Part shown: positions 7,505 to 9,251 of the stretch, one piece after another
Numbering within the stretch: the first letter of the stretch is position 1
Layout of the letters: the number at the start of each line of letters is the position of its first letter
NCBI GenBank assembly: GCA_040377825.1
Contig: JBEINZ010000123.1
Span: forward strand, 1-9,251
DNA length: 9,251 nucleotides
Origin: JBEINZ01 sp040377825
Lineage (GTDB): Bacteria; Pseudomonadota; Alphaproteobacteria; Rhizobiales; Ancalomicrobiaceae
Reading direction: 5' to 3'
Position numbers and translations under genes: made by a program
The notes under the pieces: generated by a model
Told to the model about the DNA's origin: nothing
Seen by the model: the letters and a program-made list of their open reading frames with translations, nothing else
The model's database searches: none

Positions 7505-8091
7505 CTTTCGGTCGGCGCTGCCTCGTCCTCGATCGTGTGCTTTTGAATGAGCGGCACCTGCGAAAGGGCGAACAGCAAGGTGAGCCCGGTGAAGCCGAAG
7601 AGCTTGAAGCTGACCCAGGTGCTGGTGTCGAAGCTCCGCCAGACGAACTCGTTCACGCCGGCCATGACGAGAAAAAACAGGCCCCAGCGCAGCGTCAGCT
7701 TGCGCCAGCCTGCATCATCGATGCGAAAGGCCCAGTCTAAAACCTCGCCGAGCAGCGGCTTGCCGAAAGCCAAGCCCCCGAGCAAGGCAGCCGCGAACAG
7801 CGTGTAGATGATGGTCGGCTTGAGCTTGATGAACTGCTCGTCGTGCAACCAAATCGTTAGGCCGCCGAAGACCAGAACGACGACGGTGGTCACGATCAAC
7901 ATGGCCGGGACGCGACGAATAAGCGCGTAAGCCGTCGCCATCGCGACCGCCGAGGCAACCATCAGCACGAGCGTCGCCACGAAGATGTCGGCGAAGCGAT
8001 AGGCGATGAGAAACAGCACGAGGGGGCCGAGATCGATCGCAAGCTTGATGCCTTGCGGAAGGGCCTTTTGCGCGGGGGCCGAGGATGCCAT
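7501..8091 (-). CDS. yciB: YciB/IspZ family inner-membrane septation protein
   Basis: A 196-residue polytopic membrane protein of the YciB (intracellular septation protein A) family, linked in E. coli to cell-envelope synthesis and division; the biochemical role is unsettled. It has about five to six hydrophobic segments (roughly 17-33, 36-58, 62-81, 95-110, 134-149, 163-180). The family-specific stretch FGGLTIWLHDEQFIKLKPTIIYTLFA (75-100) is present in full, as are WRKLTLRWGLFFL (129-141), NEFVWR (147-152) and WVSFKLFGFTGL (159-170). The length is close to that of the family (about 180-200), with a short extra N-terminus. ATG 8091 has GGAG at 8100-8097, five bases upstream; the ATG at 8096 is out of frame. 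Its TAG stop is the first three bases of the palindromic repeat. Monocistronic and divergent from the next gene. Confidence 0.95.
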   Translation of the reverse strand: MASSAPAQKALPQGIKLAIDLGPLVLFLIAYRFADIFVATLVLMVASAVAMATAYALIRRVPAMLIVTTVVVLVFGGLTIWLHDEQFIKLKPTIIYTLFAAALLGGLAFGKPLLGEVLDWAFRIDDAGWRKLTLRWGLFFLVMAGVNEFVWRSFDTSTWVSFKLFGFTGLTLLFALSQVPLIQKHTIEDEAAPTES

Positions 8092-8225
8092 GCCATCTCC
8101 GTTGGGTGTTCCGTATTACGCCCATCTTAGCGAATGGGGATCGATGATGTGAGCCATTTTGCGGCCATCGGCGAAGCACGCGCCGCAAAAAGCCCCGACG
8201 GAGGCTTGGCAGCCAGCAATCACTC
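8092..8225. other. Divergent intergenic region, yciB / methyltransferase-like gene
   Basis: 134 bases carrying the start regions of both genes. A TAATAC on the minus strand (8117-8112) is a possible yciB -10, but no matching -35 is clear. A short CCCAT...ATGGG inverted repeat surrounds 8121-8138. The strongest structure is the 9-base inverted repeat at 8157-8190, annotated separately. Confidence 0.5.
8157..8190. promoter_or_regulatory. Perfect 9-base inverted repeat upstream of the methyltransferase-like gene
   Basis: TTTTGCGGC (8157-8165) and GCCGCAAAA (8182-8190) are exact reverse complements around a 16-base spacer, ending 35 bases before the 8226 start. The T-run comes first and the A-run last, the reverse of an intrinsic terminator, so a terminator role is unlikely. 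It could be an operator with half-sites 25 bases apart, or a stem in a 5' leader. Confidence 0.4.
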
Positions 8226-9083
8226 ATGCGAATTCGACAGGAGCTTAGCCGAATCGCGGATGGTGCCATGCTGGCGGAAGCGTTGCTCTATCTCCTGACG
8301 CCCGCGTCCTGGGATGCCCGTCGCCTCGGCCATCTCACGGCGGCGATTTCCTTATGGTCGCGCGCGCGACGGTGCCGGACGGCCTGGGCGCCGCATTACG
8401 CGCGCTGTCACGCCGCGATCGCCCAAGCGATCGAGGGACTGCCGCAACGACGGACGGTGCTGGTGCTTGGGTCCGGCCTCGGCGAGGATGTCGACCTTCC
8501 ACGCCTGCGGGGCGCTTTCGAGCGCGTCGTCTTGGTCGACATCGTCCATCCGCTCGCCATCCAGCTCGCCGCGCTCGCCGATCGGCGGCTTTCCTGCGTT
8601 AGCCTCGATCTGTCCGGCGCGAACGATTTCGTGCTCGGACGCGAGCCGGGTCTCGTCGATCGACTGGCGCCGTGGCGTGCCGATCCGGCGGTCGATCTGG
8701 TGATCTCGGCCAATGTTCTATCGCAGCTGCCGCTTTTGCCGATCGAACGGCTCGAGCGGCGGTCTGGTCGGCGCGGCGCGGACCCAAGCCCGCTTTATAC
8801 GCCGGCCGCGCTTGGCCGTGCCATCGTCGATCTGCATCTTGAGGCGATCCGCGCTTTTCGCTGCCGCGTCTGTCTTTTGACCGATACGACGTTCGAAACA
8901 CGCTGGCCGGACGGCCGCGCGATCGACCGCGTGGACCTGCTGCATGGTGCTACGCTTCCCGATGCGGAACTCGCCTGGGATTGGACCGTGGCGCCGCTCG
9001 GCGAGGCGGAGAAGGACCACGCCTATACTCACCGCGCCGTCGCCTATCCGGACTTTCACGCGGCCTTTGGTTCGTTTCGTTAG
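8226..9083 (+). CDS. Uncharacterised protein with SAM-methyltransferase-like Rossmann fold
   Basis: 285 residues; I do not recognise a named family. An N-terminal helical region (1-72) precedes a Rossmann-like core. TVLVLGSGLGEDVDL (77-91) fits methyltransferase motif I (GxGxGxD-like), VVLVDIVHP (101-109) ends beta-2 with the acidic D105, SCVSLDLSG (123-131) places D128 in the motif II area, and DLVISANVLSQLPLLP (157-172) resembles the post-I/motif IV strand. TPAALGRAIVDLHLEAIRAF (192-211) and a TDTTFE strand (219-224) follow. The C-terminal part has WDWTVAPLGE (251-260) and a His/Tyr-rich end (HAYTHRAVAYPDFHAAF). It has no signal peptide and no strong membrane helix. A methyltransferase fold is likely, but activity and substrate are unknown. 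ATG 8226 lacks a close ribosome-binding site; M15 (8268) is an alternative. The TAG stop at 9081-9083 is the first part of repeat copy 2. Base composition matches its neighbours. Confidence 0.78.
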   Translation: MRIRQELSRIADGAMLAEALLYLLTPASWDARRLGHLTAAISLWSRARRCRTAWAPHYARCHAAIAQAIEGLPQRRTVLVLGSGLGEDVDLPRLRGAFERVVLVDIVHPLAIQLAALADRRLSCVSLDLSGANDFVLGREPGLVDRLAPWRADPAVDLVISANVLSQLPLLPIERLERRSGRRGADPSPLYTPAALGRAIVDLHLEAIRAFRCRVCLLTDTTFETRWPDGRAIDRVDLLHGATLPDAELAWDWTVAPLGEAEKDHAYTHRAVAYPDFHAAFGSFR

Positions 9084-9135
9084 CGCGTTTCCCGATTGGA
9101 TGGGTTCATCCGATCGACAACGACCGGCTAACGCG
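9081..9135. repeat. Dispersed palindromic repeat, copy 2, at the stop of the methyltransferase-like gene
   Basis: A nested hairpin. The inner stem CGATTGGATG (9093-9102) / CATCCGATCG (9107-9116) has one T-G pair and a GGTT loop. The outer stem is CGCGTT (9084-9089) / AACGCG (9130-9135). It begins TAG-CGCG-TTTCCC and aligns with copy 1 (minus strand from 7503) at 30 of 33 non-loop positions up to the end of the inner stem. The 3' side then diverges (18 against 13 bases) apart from the pairing arm. Confidence 0.83.
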
Positions 9136-9251
9136 GCCGGTTGCCGGTGTTCGCGGGGGTCAGGCCATATCGCCGCCGCGAGTCTGTGGGGGCCCGATCC
9201 GTTGGCGCGCGAAGGCCCGCAACCGAAACGACCGCGTTGACCTATCGCGAC
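9136..9251. other. Right-edge region, mostly unassigned; possible end of a minus-strand gene
   Basis: 116 bases with no complete gene. On the minus strand one frame is open from the edge to a TGA at 9162-9160, encoding about 30 residues rich in Arg and ending GGDMA. This could be the C-terminus of a gene lying to the right, which would make copy 2 of the repeat another convergent-gene spacer. A TTGACC at 9238-9243 on the plus strand resembles a -35 hexamer, but its -10 would be outside the window. Neither reading is firm. Confidence 0.25.

Noticed and set aside
8121..8139. CCCAT...ATGGG inverted repeat between yciB and the methyltransferase-like gene
   Set aside because: Five-base arms are common by chance; no other support for function.

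Overview
The window reads as chromosomal, GC-rich alphaproteobacterial DNA, most likely Hyphomicrobiales (Rhizobiales). The evidence is protein-level resemblance (TypA, ArgG, a YciB-type septation protein, a PAP2 phosphatase of the SGE type), strongly GC-biased third codon positions, frequent GTG starts and a dispersed palindromic repeat. The genus cannot be fixed from the sequence alone. I see no phage, transposase, CRISPR array, tRNA or rRNA. Nearly all of it is ordinary housekeeping and accessory-metabolism sequence, and no obviously new multi-gene system is visible.

Layout. Positions 1-1703 (minus) hold most of typA/bipA, a ribosome-associated GTPase whose C-terminus runs off the left edge. 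A 331-base gap follows. It contains two palindromes, a weak promoter candidate and a 14-base tandem duplication of a start codon, and it leads into a plus-strand pair joined by a 4-base overlap: a MarR-family regulator and a Bcr/CflA-type MFS drug exporter (2035-3731). Converging on this from the right is a minus-strand pair (6058-3815): a PAP2 phosphatase and, 3 bases after its stop, argG (argininosuccinate synthase).

Diverging from the phosphatase is a second overlapping plus-strand pair (6154-7445): a 2-hydroxychromene-2-carboxylate isomerase/GST-kappa-like protein and a LysE/RhtB amino-acid exporter. These converge on yciB/ispZ (minus, 8091-7501). Divergent from yciB is a 285-residue protein of unknown function with a SAM-methyltransferase-like Rossmann pattern (8226-9083). 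The last 170 bases are mostly non-coding and may contain the 3' end of a minus-strand gene.

How the parts work together. The marR-MFS pair looks like a self-regulated efflux cassette, with a perfect 17-base palindrome as the probable operator. The most unusual non-coding signal is a two-copy hairpin repeat at 7455-7504 and 9081-9135. Its copies share an almost identical core, their outer stem arms differ by compensatory base-pair changes, and in both copies the first three bases are the TAG stop codon of the adjoining gene. One copy fills the space between two converging genes, so a bidirectional terminator or mRNA 3'-end role is plausible.
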